Source of the DNA: Acidobacteria bacterium UBA7540
GTDB lineage: Bacteria > Acidobacteriota > Terriglobia > UBA7540
DNA: 64,000 bases
NCBI GenBank assembly: GCA_002478145.1
Contig: DLMI01000118.1
Span: forward strand, 36,146 to 100,145
Direction of reading: 5' to 3'
Shown here: positions 1-10,207 of the stretch, piece after piece
How the letters are laid out: every line of letters begins with the position of its first letter
Numbering within the stretch: position 1 is the first letter of the stretch
Notes under the pieces: model-generated
Told to the model about the DNA's origin: nothing
Database searches by the model: none
The model's input: only the letters and a program-made list of their open reading frames with translations
Translations under genes and position numbers: made by a program

Positions 1-237
1 AAGACGGACACCAAGCGGAACGTCTTCACCGTCAACCTTGTGTTTGACGACAAGCCTCATATGCATAGGGACAAAGCCATGGACGAGCCGGTGTACTTCT
101 ACGTGCGGGGGGCTTCGAGCGCCCTCGAGCTGGTGGTGAATAAGCTGGGCAAGGATTCCATCGCCGGTTATGTCAGCACGCCAAAGGGGTTCTTCCCCAG
201 TGCGACAAACGTACTGGCTGCGCGCCCCGGAGCGTGA
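1..237 (+). CDS. 3' end of an unidentified protein (truncated by window edge)
   Basis: The reading frame is open from the first base and ends at a stop at 235-237, so only the last 78 residues are visible and the true start lies outside the window. A GTG at 40 is in frame but has no ribosome binding site, and the frame continues upstream of it. The visible part contains a VNLVFDDKPHMHRDK stretch followed by a short beta-rich tail. I do not recognise the family. A strong terminator follows about 50 bases after the stop, which supports this as a real gene end. Confidence 0.5.
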   Translation, partial: KTDTKRNVFTVNLVFDDKPHMHRDKAMDEPVYFYVRGASSALELVVNKLGKDSIAGYVSTPKGFFPSATNVLAARPGA

Positions 238-287
238 GCCATCGCGAACGAGGGTTGACCTTCGACCGCCAACACTGATTGCCTCTC

Positions 288-330
288 AAGCTCGCGTCTC
301 GCCTTATAGAGGCGCGAGCTTCTTGTTTTT
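288..330 (+). terminator. Rho-independent terminator of the partial first gene
   Basis: A 13-base arm (288-300) pairs with 309-321 with one G-T wobble, around an 8-base loop. It is followed directly by CTTGTTTTT at 322-330. Stem plus T-tract is the classic intrinsic terminator and fits the gene ending at 237. Confidence 0.8.
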
Positions 331-603
331 CCAGCCGTCAGCTTCTTCTCACGCCGCGAAGATTTCTCACTCTTTCTGATCTGATGTGGAGGGGATTTCC
401 ATTTGCCCCACGCGTCTCACTTTTTTGAAGAGTTCTGCGCTAGCGACATGCTTTTCCCTGTGTTTTCAATGACTTAGAAGAGTGCCGAGGGATACAAGGG
501 CAAGTCCATGAGTCTAGCATTTTGACACACTCCGCGGCTCGCCCATTTAATGATACGCTACATGCATAGCCCAGTCTAGCCAGACGCAAAAGACAACTGC
601 GAA

Positions 604-640
604 GATTCTTCATCCCGACAAGTCGGGGCTCAGAATGACA
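604..640. repeat. Interspersed repeat with CCCGACAAGTCGGG core, copy 1
   Basis: A 37-base segment with the palindromic core CCCGACAAGTCGGGG and ending CAGAATGACA. It matches 23083-23119 at 34 of 37 positions. The word CAGAATGACA also ends the related elements near 24.6 and 29.8 kb, so this is one member of a dispersed non-coding family. Confidence 0.75.
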
Positions 641-825
641 AGCGTTTGGAAAAGCGGTCAGTGAGGACACAGAAAGTCTCGTTTTGGCTGGGGCTCCGCC
701 GCCGTGCTGGTTCGCATGCCGGTTGATGAGCCTGATGTCTGATGGATCATGCACAGACCTCGCGTTCGCTGCTAGAATGACGCCTTGACCTGTATGCGAA
801 GAACTCAATGATCCAAGGGGGCCTT

Positions 826-1995
826 ATGTTTGCATTTCACGGCGTGGATTACATGGAGATTGACGCGCTCTTCAACGACCAGGAAAAGCTGGTGCGACAA
901 ACGGTGCGCGAATTTGTGGACAATGAAATCATACCTAACATCGAGGAGTGGAACCGGGAGGGGAAATTTCCCCAGCACCTCGTACCCTTAATGGCGGGGC
1001 TGGGGTTTTACGGCGCAAACTTGGAAGGTTACGGCTGCGCGGGGATGTCCAACGTGGAGTATGGGCTGATCATGCAGGAACTCGAGCGGGGAGACAGCGG
1101 CTTGCGCAGCTTCGTCTCCGTGCAGGGCGCGCTGGTGATGTATCCCATCAAGGAATACGGCTCCGAGGAGCAAAAGCAGCGCTGGCTGCCGGCGCTCCAG
1201 GAAGGCAGGGCCATCGGATGCTTCGGCCTGACGGAACCCGACTTCGGCTCGAACCCCGGCGGCATGAGGACACGCGCCGTAAAGGATGGTGACCGCTACA
1301 TCCTGAATGGCGAGAAGGCCTGGATTACCTCCGGTACAATTGCAGACGTGGCGGTGGTGTGGGCGCGCACGGACGAAGGTGTCCGCGGCTTCCTGGTGGA
1401 GAAAGGCACGCCGGGCTACACCGCGAAAGACATTAAAGGGAAATGGTCGCTACGCGCTTCAGTGACCTCCAGCCTGTCACTCCAGGACGTTCGTGTGCCC
1501 GCCTCGAACATGCTTCCCAAGGCGCAGGGGCTGAGAGCGGCGCTGAGCTGCTTGACCCAGGCGCGCTACGGCATCGGATGGGGGGCGATCGGGGCAGCGA
1601 TGGCCTGTTATAACGAGGCTTTGGAGTACGCGAAGATACGAAAGCAGTTTGACGACAAGCCCATCGCTTCTCACCAGCTCATTCAGGCGAAGTTCGCCGA
1701 TATGATCACCGAAATCACCAAGGCGCAGTTGCTGGCCTTACAGGTGGGACGGCTGAAAGATCAAGGGCGCGCCGATTTCGCGCATGTCTCCATGCTCAAG
1801 CGCAATAACGTTAAGATGGCGCTGGAGGTGGCCCGAGCGGGACGCGACATCCTGGGCGCCAATGGCGTCGCCGATGAATATCCCATCTTCCGCCACATGT
1901 GCAACCTGGAATCGGTCTTCACCTACGAGGGCACGCACAACATCCACACGCTCATCATCGGTGAGCGGGTGACCGGCATGCCTGCCTATAAATAG
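826..1995 (+). CDS. gcdH: Glutaryl-CoA dehydrogenase (acyl-CoA dehydrogenase family)
   Basis: An FAD enzyme that oxidises and decarboxylates glutaryl-CoA to crotonyl-CoA in lysine and tryptophan breakdown. The 389-residue protein has the full acyl-CoA dehydrogenase layout: helical N-terminus, middle beta domain with CFGLTEPDFGSNP and GEKAWITSG, and C-terminal helices. ARYGIGWG, KRNNVKMALEVAR and TYEGTHNIH match glutaryl-CoA dehydrogenases closely, and the Glu of YEGTHNIH (about residue 368) is the expected catalytic base. I chose ATG 826 because AAGGGGG sits about five bases upstream. An in-frame ATG at 808 is possible but would place that Shine-Dalgarno inside the gene. It appears monocistronic. 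Confidence 0.9.
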   Translation: MFAFHGVDYMEIDALFNDQEKLVRQTVREFVDNEIIPNIEEWNREGKFPQHLVPLMAGLGFYGANLEGYGCAGMSNVEYGLIMQELERGDSGLRSFVSVQGALVMYPIKEYGSEEQKQRWLPALQEGRAIGCFGLTEPDFGSNPGGMRTRAVKDGDRYILNGEKAWITSGTIADVAVVWARTDEGVRGFLVEKGTPGYTAKDIKGKWSLRASVTSSLSLQDVRVPASNMLPKAQGLRAALSCLTQARYGIGWGAIGAAMACYNEALEYAKIRKQFDDKPIASHQLIQAKFADMITEITKAQLLALQVGRLKDQGRADFAHVSMLKRNNVKMALEVARAGRDILGANGVADEYPIFRHMCNLESVFTYEGTHNIHTLIIGERVTGMPAYK

Positions 1996-2086
1996 GAGTG
2001 GGGCTTGTCCCGCGCTTGAGCCTCCGGCAGGACTCTGCTAATCTTCTTTTCAGGTATCTGGGCCGAAAGAGAGTTTCAGAAAGAAG

Positions 2087-2344
2087 GTGGTGAAGGCGAA
2101 AGCGATGACGTTACAGCACACGATTAAGGCCGTTGTTCGTCAAGGTGAACAGTCGGGTTACGTTGCCGAGTGTCTGGAGATCCCGGTGGTGACGCAAGGT
2201 CAAACTCTCGACGAAGTCACGCGCAATCTGCGCGAGGCGGTGGAACTGCACCTGGAGGGAGAAGACCTGGCAGAGCTGGGTTTGGCACCCTCACCCAGTA
2301 TTCTCGTCACCTTCGAATTGGAGGCGCACCCTGCCACGGCTTAG
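2087..2344 (+). CDS. hicB: HicB-family antitoxin
   Basis: An 85-residue protein with the partial RNase H-like fold of HicB antitoxins: beta strand (TIKAVVRQGEQSGYVAEC), the LEIPVVTQGQTLDEVTRNLREAVELHLEG block, and a short acidic tail. Such proteins bind and neutralise HicA. The gene is read just before and overlapping a HicA frame, the reverse of the more usual hicA-hicB order. Start is uncertain: GTG at 2087 or 2090, or ATG 2105, which has GAAGG upstream and would give a 79-residue protein. No C-terminal DNA-binding domain is visible, so this is the short HicB form. Confidence 0.82.
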   Translation: MVKAKAMTLQHTIKAVVRQGEQSGYVAECLEIPVVTQGQTLDEVTRNLREAVELHLEGEDLAELGLAPSPSILVTFELEAHPATA

Positions 2345-2576
2345 ACGGCTCTCCGGCCAGGCGGTCGTTGCCATCTTGAGCAAGTTTGGGTTTGAGATCG
2401 CCTCACAGCGCGGAAGCCATATCAAACTGCGCCGCATGGGCCCCGGTGGCCGGCGGGAGACGCTGACCATCCCCAACCACCCCGAACTTGACACAGGAAC
2501 CTGCCGAGCTATTCTGCGTCAGGCGTCGCGCTTTGTCCCCAACGCAGAACTTGTGCCGTTTTTCTACAGCGAGTGA
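2331..2576 (+). CDS. hicA: HicA-family mRNA interferase toxin
   Basis: A small double-stranded-RNA-binding-fold ribonuclease that cleaves mRNA when not held by HicB. The frame reads PRLRRLSGQAVVAILSKFGF, then GSHIKLRR with the conserved catalytic His, then TLTIPNHPELDTGTCRAILRQ. The conserved N-terminal block begins before the first ordinary start codon, a TTG at 2376, which would remove the first helix. The best-placed start is a CTG at 2331 inside the end of hicB, in a different frame. Either it starts at CTG with translational coupling to hicB, or the gene is N-terminally damaged. Its stop abuts the convergent aldo/keto reductase stop. Confidence 0.75.
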   Translation: MPRLRRLSGQAVVAILSKFGFEIASQRGSHIKLRRMGPGGRRETLTIPNHPELDTGTCRAILRQASRFVPNAELVPFFYSE

Positions 2577-3563
2577 TCACAGATTCACGACCTTCATCGC
2601 CCCTTCCGGGTAGCGTTCCCCGGCCGTTACTCCCTTGGGCGCAACCTCGTTGATCCGCGCAAGGTCTTGGGGTGAGAGCTTTAACTGCAACGCCGCAATG
2701 TTTTCCTCCAAATGCGCCCTCCGCGTCGTGCCGGGGATGGGCACAATATCCTCGCCCTGGGCCAGCACCCAGGCCAAAGCCAACTGCGACGCTTTGCAAC
2801 CTTTTTCCGAAGCGATTTGCTCGACCCGGTAGACAAGGTCCAGATTGCGTCTGAAGTTCTCGCCCTGGAAGCGGGGATGTCTGCTACGAAAATCCTCGGG
2901 CGCAAAGTCTTCTACGCTCTTGAAACGGCCCGTCAAAAACCCACGACCGAGCGGGCTGTAAGCGACAAAGGCGATTCCAAGTTCCCGGCAGGTGGAAAGA
3001 ATCTCGTCCTCGGGATCGCGGCTCCAGAGTGAATACTCCGTTTGCAAAGCGGTGATGGGGTGGGTGCGGTGCGCGCGGCGAAGGGTTGCCGGAGCGGCCT
3101 CGGAAAGCCCCAAGCACCTTACCTTGCCCTCTTCGACCAGCCGCGCCATGGCCCCCACGGTTTCCTCGATCGGGACGTTGGCATCGACGCGGTGTTGATA
3201 ATAGAGGTCAATGGTCTCAATGTTCAGGCGCCTCAAGCTGGCTTCGCAGGCGCTGCGCACGTACTCGGGCCGGCCGTTGATTCCCAGGAAGCTACCCTCT
3301 GGCCCCCGCACGTTGCCGAACTTGGTGGCAAGAACAATATCATTCCGCCGACCCCTGATGGCTTTCCCGACCAGTTCCTCGTTGTGACCCGTGCCGTACA
3401 TGTCGGCGGTATCCAGGAAATTCACACCCAGGTCAACCGCGAGATGAATGGTTGCAACAGACTCCTCTTCGTTTCGTGGCCCGTAGAACTCCGACATGCC
3501 CATGCATCCGAGGCCGATGGCAGAGACGGTGAAAGAACTGTTATCCAGTTTCCTATAACGCAT
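2577..3563 (-). CDS. Aldo/keto reductase (AKR13-like)
   Basis: A 328-residue cytoplasmic NADPH-dependent carbonyl reductase with a complete TIM barrel. The catalytic tetrad is visible: Asp51 and Tyr56 in FLDTADMYG, Lys81 in LATKFG and His124 in YYQHRVD. The C-terminal block [19 protein letters not shown] is the family's cofactor-binding segment. [14 protein letters not shown] and [10 protein letters not shown] are typical of YajO/AKR13-type enzymes. The substrate cannot be told from sequence. The gene is convergent with hicA and the two stop codons adjoin. Confidence 0.9.
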   Translation of the reverse strand: MRYRKLDNSSFTVSAIGLGCMGMSEFYGPRNEEESVATIHLAVDLGVNFLDTADMYGTGHNEELVGKAIRGRRNDIVLATKFGNVRGPEGSFLGINGRPEYVRSACEASLRRLNIETIDLYYQHRVDANVPIEETVGAMARLVEEGKVRCLGLSEAAPATLRRAHRTHPITALQTEYSLWSRDPEDEILSTCRELGIAFVAYSPLGRGFLTGRFKSVEDFAPEDFRSRHPRFQGENFRRNLDLVYRVEQIASEKGCKASQLALAWVLAQGEDIVPIPGTTRRAHLEENIAALQLKLSPQDLARINEVAPKGVTAGERYPEGAMKVVNL

Positions 3564-3846
3564 TCAGATCCTCTCCTGGAGAGCGTTCAGATTGGCCGCA
3601 CAAACTGAGAATATCATCCAGGGCGGGTCTCACTCAACCGTTCCCTGACCGGGGGTGTTGGTAGCAGGAGGGGATTAAGGGGTGGTGGCTCGACCACCCC
3701 CGGCCCCTCCTGAGCCAGGAGGGGAGTTGCCGCCTTAGGCCGGACCCACGAAGTTCTTGCATCTGCACCGCGCCGGACGTAAGCTTCGGGAACTTGCAAG
3801 GCTGTGATTGCGTATGCTCTGGTAGAGACGAGTCAAGGAGAGTCTT

Positions 3847-4428
3847 ATGAGTACAAGCCCCCAACCCCCGCGTCCCCCCGTTCCGCCGCAACCCCCACGG
3901 TCGGGCAGCAACATTGTTGCGATTGCCCTGTTGGTCCTGGCACTGATTGTCCTGGTCAGTGGAATCGCTGTTTGGACCGGCTTAAGGTTTCTTTCCCACA
4001 ACCTCCGAATGCAAGTTGAGGAGAGGGGGGGCCGCAACAAGGAAGTTTCCATCAATACGCCGGTCGGATCAATTGAAGTTCATCATGATGTCACCGAGGA
4101 CAGCTTGGGTTTGCCCATCTACCCCGGCGCAACGCGGGTGAAAGACAAGGACTCAGCAGCAGTAAACCTCGGTTTTGGAGGCGAGGCGAGCGTGCAAGTA
4201 CTGGCCGCGAAATTCGAAACTTCGGACTCATTGGAGAGAGTCAAGGCCTTTTACAAAGAGCATCTGGGAACTGAAGTCACTAAATTCACCGACCAGGGTT
4301 TGGAAGGAAAAACCACATTCGAGATCAAGACCCACAACCTGGAAAAGGTCGTGGCCTTAGAAGGCGGAGGGAGTCGGACGCTAATCCAATTGGTCCGGGT
4401 ATCTTTCGGCAAGAACGAGAGCAACTGA
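3847..4428 (+). CDS. Single-pass membrane protein of unknown function
   Basis: A 193-residue protein with a proline-rich cytoplasmic N-terminus (residues 1-20), one hydrophobic segment at about 24-48 (NIVAIALLVLALIVLVSGIA), and a soluble domain of about 140 residues. The soluble part contains GLPIYPGA, a motif I associate with exported acidobacterial hypothetical proteins that monitor a YKEHLG-type helix; I cannot name the family. AAGGAG lies seven bases before the ATG. No operon partner. Confidence 0.7.
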   Translation: MSTSPQPPRPPVPPQPPRSGSNIVAIALLVLALIVLVSGIAVWTGLRFLSHNLRMQVEERGGRNKEVSINTPVGSIEVHHDVTEDSLGLPIYPGATRVKDKDSAAVNLGFGGEASVQVLAAKFETSDSLERVKAFYKEHLGTEVTKFTDQGLEGKTTFEIKTHNLEKVVALEGGGSRTLIQLVRVSFGKNESN

Positions 4429-4432
4429 CAAA

Positions 4433-4475
4433 GGCAGTTCACAGTCGAAAAGACAGTCAACAGTCGACAGTCCGC
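4433..4475. repeat. Degenerate short-word repeat (ACAGTC)
   Basis: ACAGTC occurs four to five times at spacings of 6-11 bases immediately after the preceding stop codon. This is one of many gene-end clusters in the window where a different short word is repeated imperfectly. Confidence 0.55.
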
Positions 4476-4727
4476 TGAATCTGCGATCGTCGCAAGAAAA
4501 ATCCGTACAGTCTGATATAGTGATAAAGCTACGCGCCCAAACAGCCTGCGATATCACTCGTCAGGCGGCACACGCTGGCCGGGAGCGGAGCCTCTTCGGC
4601 AGTGGTGGGCGAGATGTACAAGTAACCCTCTTTGTCATTTGCGCGTCCAAGTAAAGGGGGAATAAACCGGGAGACTCAGCAGGTAAGTTCCTGGCACAGG
4701 TCCCGAGCTGGGAGACGATAAGCAAAG

Positions 4728-5516
4728 ATGATCAGCCGAAATCGGTGGACGCCGACCTTTGCCCTTGGTGCGATGGGAATCGGCGCGCTATTGTTAGCTT
4801 TCCCGTTGCTGGCACAGCAGCAAAACCCTGCGTCCGCGGATACGTCTTCACAAGGCCAGTCCAAGACGGGGGCGAAAAGTGGGGACAATAAGGACCCCGG
4901 GATGCAGGAACAGAAGAGCCCAACAAATGACCGCCTTTTCTTTGTCTTGCCAAACTATCTGACGGTGGAGAATGCCAAAAAGATCCCGCCGCTCACGACG
5001 GGGCAGAAATTCAAGCTGGTGGCCCTGGGAACGTTCGACCCCATCGAGTACCCGTACGTAGGCGTTCTCGCCCTCATCGATCAGGCTGAAAATACTGATC
5101 CCAGCTTCAGACAGGGTTTTGTTGGCTATGCAAAGCGCTACGGGGCCGCCTTCGCCGACACCACAATCGAGAACTTCATGGTGGGCGCCGTCTTCCCATC
5201 ACTGCTCCACCAAGATCCTCGCTACTACCAGTCGGGTAAAGGGGGGTTCTTTCACCGTGCTGGTTACGCTGCATTGCGGGTCTTTATCACTCGCAGCGAC
5301 TCCGGGAAGAAACAATTCAACTACTCCGAGTTGGCAGGCAGTGCAGTTGCGGCAGCACTCTCCAACACCTACCATCCGCCTGCGGACCGGAATGCCCTAA
5401 ACAGCGCCAACATCTGGATGACGCAGATATGGGGAGATGCGGTGTCCTTTGAATTGAAGGAATTCTGGCCCGATATTCGTCGCAAACTTCACAAGAAGCA
5501 GCAGGCTCAACCATGA
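4728..5516 (+). CDS. Exported conserved protein of unknown function
   Basis: A 262-residue protein with a signal peptide (RWTPTFALGAMGIGALLLAFPLLAQ) and a Gln/Ser/Lys-rich linker to about residue 70. The conserved domain includes LPNYLTVENA, PLTTGQKFKLVALGTFDP, YAKRYGAAFADTTIENFM, HQDPRYYQ and a C-terminal KEFWPDIRRKL. I recognise these motifs from a secreted or outer-membrane-associated family common in Acidobacteria, but its function is not known to me. Monocistronic by spacing. Confidence 0.75.
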   Translation: MISRNRWTPTFALGAMGIGALLLAFPLLAQQQNPASADTSSQGQSKTGAKSGDNKDPGMQEQKSPTNDRLFFVLPNYLTVENAKKIPPLTTGQKFKLVALGTFDPIEYPYVGVLALIDQAENTDPSFRQGFVGYAKRYGAAFADTTIENFMVGAVFPSLLHQDPRYYQSGKGGFFHRAGYAALRVFITRSDSGKKQFNYSELAGSAVAAALSNTYHPPADRNALNSANIWMTQIWGDAVSFELKEFWPDIRRKLHKKQQAQP

Positions 5517-5592
5517 TGGTCTGTCGTCGTGTGCGCTGATCCTCCCCGAACCAGAACTCACCTTCGCGAAGCTAGTGGTTAAGAGGTTTTTC

Positions 5593-5616
5593 CCCACCTA
5601 CCACCTACCACATACC
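5593..5616. repeat. Degenerate CCACCTA repeat
   Basis: CCACCTA is repeated in tandem in the spacer before the SDR gene. The reverse complement TAGGTGG recurs at 13479-13500 and 27681-27700, so this word is shared between three spacers. Confidence 0.55.
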
Positions 5617-5709
5617 GATCACAATGGCATGCCAATAGCTTTTTCCAGCAACCTCCCAATCTGGTATCATCTTTTTCACTGGGGCATTGAAAGCGGATAA
5701 GGAGGCGTT

Positions 5710-6417
5710 ATGGAGTTTGAGCATCGCGTCGCGATTGTAACGGGTGGCACAGGCGCATTAGGAAGTTCCGTGGCTTTGGACCTGCTACGGTCCGGCGCCC
5801 GCGTCGCGGTTACGTACCGTTCCGACAAAGAGTGGGCCGCACTGGAAGGCCGGACAGGCGAACACCGTGGGAATCTCACCGGCGCGAAAGTGGATCTGAT
5901 CCAGGCCCCTGAAGTCGAACGCCTGGTGGCAGATGTCTTGTCGAAGTGGCAGCGCGTCGATCACCTCGTGGCCGTGGCGGGTGGCTTCGCGGCCGGCAAG
6001 AGCTTCGAGACCGATGACAAGACCTGGGACCACATGTTCAACCTGAACCTCCGCTCCCTCATTTTCTGTTTACGTCCCATCGTCCCGGTCATGATTCGTC
6101 AAAACTTCGGCAGAATCGTGACCGTCTCGAGCGGGTCAATCCTGCGCGGAGGCGGCGCCGGCATTGCTGCCTATGCCGTTTCCAAAGGGGCGGTTCGCCA
6201 GCTCAGCGAAATCCTTGCAGACGAACTCAAGGCGTACGACATCCACGTTCACTGCATCCTGCCGGGAACAATGGATACTGAGGCCAATCGCCTCGCCATG
6301 CCCAAGGCGGATTTCTCCAAATGGGTGAAGACCGAGGAGGTGGCGCGCCTTGTCCACTTTCTCCTCAGCGACGACTCCCGCGCGGTGCGCTCCGTCGTTG
6401 TGCCCGTGCTCGGGTAA
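5710..6417 (+). CDS. Short-chain dehydrogenase/reductase (SDR)
   Basis: A 235-residue Rossmann-fold NAD(P)-dependent oxidoreductase. The glycine-rich cofactor motif TGGTGALG is at residues 11-18. VAGG follows at the usual NNAG position, SSGS carries the catalytic Ser, and AYAVSKGAV carries the YxxxK pair. It ends with VVVPVLG, a common SDR terminus. GGAGG lies close before the ATG. The substrate cannot be assigned. No neighbouring gene on the same strand is close enough to suggest an operon. Confidence 0.88.
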   Translation: MEFEHRVAIVTGGTGALGSSVALDLLRSGARVAVTYRSDKEWAALEGRTGEHRGNLTGAKVDLIQAPEVERLVADVLSKWQRVDHLVAVAGGFAAGKSFETDDKTWDHMFNLNLRSLIFCLRPIVPVMIRQNFGRIVTVSSGSILRGGGAGIAAYAVSKGAVRQLSEILADELKAYDIHVHCILPGTMDTEANRLAMPKADFSKWVKTEEVARLVHFLLSDDSRAVRSVVVPVLG

Positions 6418-6521
6418 ACCAGCCAGGATTCAGGAGTCAGGGGAGAGCAAGCAATAAGCAGCAAGCGTAGCGCAGGTCCCGCTGGCCGTTCCCCCCTTTT
6501 CTCTTCAGTTGGCAAATAAAC

Positions 6522-6550
6522 TTGACGCTCGCGGCTAACCGTTTTACACT
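6522..6550 (+). promoter_or_regulatory. Sigma70-type promoter of the PadR/ADOP unit
   Basis: TTGACG at 6522-6527 and TACACT at 6545-6550 are separated by 17 bases. Transcription would start near 6557, only about eight bases before the PadR start codon at 6565, so the transcript would be almost leaderless. Confidence 0.65.
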
Positions 6551-6552
6551 GG

Positions 6553-6567
6553 CATAGTCTAACTATG
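6553..6567. promoter_or_regulatory. Operator-like palindrome over the PadR start codon
   Basis: CATAGTCTAACTATG is a perfect inverted repeat (6-base arms, 3-base centre) that begins two bases after the -10 box and ends on the ATG of the PadR gene. PadR repressors usually bind palindromes at their own promoters, so autoregulation is the likely role. Confidence 0.6.
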
Positions 6568-6912
6568 TCAGGAGGTGGTCGCTTGCACCAGGATGAGATT
6601 CCGCCCGGAACGCTCTATCTGCTGATTCTCAGAACCCTCGCCCGCGGAGGTGAAATGCACGGCTACGAGATCGCCAACTCCATCCAGCAGATTTCCGAGG
6701 ATGTGCTACGAGTTGAGGAAGGGTCGTTGTACCCGGCGTTGCAGAGGATGCTGATCAAAGGCTGGGTGACGGCGAAGTGGGGCACGACCGCCGGGAATCG
6801 CCGCGCCCGCTACTACCGGCTCACGGCGGCGGGCCGGAAGCAGTTGGAGGCCGAGGTCTCGCAATTTGATCGCGTGATGCAAGCCATCACCCGCGTCATT
6901 CAGACGGCCTGA
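6565..6912 (+). CDS. PadR-family transcriptional regulator (acidobacterial type)
   Basis: A 115-residue winged-helix repressor. It starts with the short lead DEIPPGTLYLLILRTLARGGEMHGYEI, has the VEEGSLYPALQRM recognition region and the basic wing GNRRARYYRLTAAGRKQL, and ends in a short dimerisation helix. This is the small PadR form that precedes ADOP permeases in Acidobacteria. It lies 13 bases before the permease gene and is surely co-transcribed with it. Promoter and palindromic operator overlap its start, so the unit is probably self-repressed until a ligand binds. Confidence 0.9.
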   Translation: MSGGGRLHQDEIPPGTLYLLILRTLARGGEMHGYEIANSIQQISEDVLRVEEGSLYPALQRMLIKGWVTAKWGTTAGNRRARYYRLTAAGRKQLEAEVSQFDRVMQAITRVIQTA

Positions 6913-6925
6913 GGGGAAGACTGCC

Positions 6926-9574
<2,649 letters not shown>

Positions 9575-9652
9575 AGCGGTGGCTAGTGGCTAGTGGCGGT
9601 CAGCCGTCAGCCAAGGCGTAGCTGAAAGCTGAGAGCTGACCGCTGACAGCTT
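9575..9652. repeat. Self-similar spacer repeats (GGCTAGT and AGCTGA words)
   Basis: GGCTAGTGGCTAGTGG is followed by a run of related words (GTCAGCC, AGCTGAA, GAGCTGA, CCGCTGAC) that form partial inverted repeats. The cluster lies exactly between the ADOP stop and the ADOP remnant. Confidence 0.5.
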
Positions 9653-9663
9653 GGGAGGTGAAC

Positions 9664-9798
9664 ATGTTGGCTGAACTCGGCAGACGGCTCTTGATGCTGC
9701 TTCGTCGCAGGTAATTCGATGCTGACTTAGAAGAAGAGATGCGCTTGCACCGCGAGCTGAGGGAGCAGGAGCAGATACCCGCTCCGATTTCGGATTGA
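9664..9798 (+). pseudogene. Remnant of a second ADOP permease gene
   Basis: The ATG at 9664 reads MLAELGRRLLMLLRRR, then TAA at 9712, then continues in the same frame FDADLEEEMRLHRELREQEQI before diverging to a stop at 9796. It matches the first 38 residues of the neighbouring permease. The TAA replaces the CAA (Gln) codon of SQFDRDLEEE, a single C-to-T change. Everything after the N-terminal lead is deleted. A tandem ADOP copy was evidently lost here. Confidence 0.85.
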
Positions 9799-9823
9799 AA
9801 CTTGGGGCTGAGGCAGCTATAAT
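9795..9823 (+). promoter_or_regulatory. Promoter of rpmE
   Basis: TTGAAA at 9795-9800 and a perfect TATAAT at 9818-9823 with a 17-base spacer, about 30 bases before the rpmE start. The -35 overlaps the stop codon of the ADOP remnant. Confidence 0.75.
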
Positions 9824-9855
9824 GAGTGCTTGTGCGTTAGCACTCAAGGAGTTCC

Positions 9856-10113
9856 ATGAAGAACGCTATTCACCCCAATTATCATGCAGTGACCGTAACG
9901 TGCGCGTGCGGATACACCTTCAAGACGCGCTCCACCTATAAGAGCGACGTGTTGCACCTGGAAATCTGTTCCCATTGCCACCCGTTCTTCACCGGGAAAC
10001 AGAAGATAATGGACAGCGCGGGCCGCGTCGAGCGGTTCCAGCGCAAGTATGCGGACTTCAGGAAGGCCGCTGCTGCGCTCAGCGAGGGGAAATCGCCGGC
10101 GCCGAGCAAGTAG
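9856..10113 (+). CDS. rpmE: 50S ribosomal protein L31 (zinc-binding form)
   Basis: An 85-residue protein with [10 protein letters not shown] at the start and four cysteines placed to bind zinc (Cys16, Cys18, Cys38, Cys41), so it is the C+ form. The C-terminus [10 protein letters not shown] is typical of L31. AAGGAG lies six bases before the ATG and a consensus promoter precedes it. C+ L31 acts as a zinc store in the large subunit. The gene stands alone, separated from thyX by an inverted-repeat spacer. Confidence 0.95.
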   Translation: MKNAIHPNYHAVTVTCACGYTFKTRSTYKSDVLHLEICSHCHPFFTGKQKIMDSAGRVERFQRKYADFRKAAAALSEGKSPAPSK

Positions 10114-10130
10114 GAAACGAGGCGCCAGGC

Positions 10131-10202
10131 GTCAGGTTTCAGATGGCGTAACACCTGGTTCCAGTCACGGCGATGGATATTTTGGGGCATCTGAAACCTG
10201 AC
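10131..10202. repeat. 15-base inverted repeat between rpmE and thyX
   Basis: GTCAGGTTTCAGATG (10131-10145) and its exact reverse complement (10188-10202) flank 42 bases. The words GGCGTCAGG, ACACCTG and CACCTGATG repeat around the arms. The same AACCTGACACCTG vocabulary recurs in 15.9-16.1 kb. Confidence 0.65.
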
Positions 10203-10207
10203 ACCTG

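Larger units (their letters stand above)
238..825. other. 588-base intergenic stretch
   Basis: Apart from the terminator at 288-330 and the interspersed repeat copy at 604-640, I see no gene here. The minus-strand open frame across 440-808 runs through the repeat and has no recognisable protein features. Confidence 0.5.

Noticed and set aside
440..808. 122-residue minus-strand frame before gcdH
   Set aside because: It runs through an interspersed repeat (reads CHSEPRLVGMKN) and lacks a ribosome binding site or domain.
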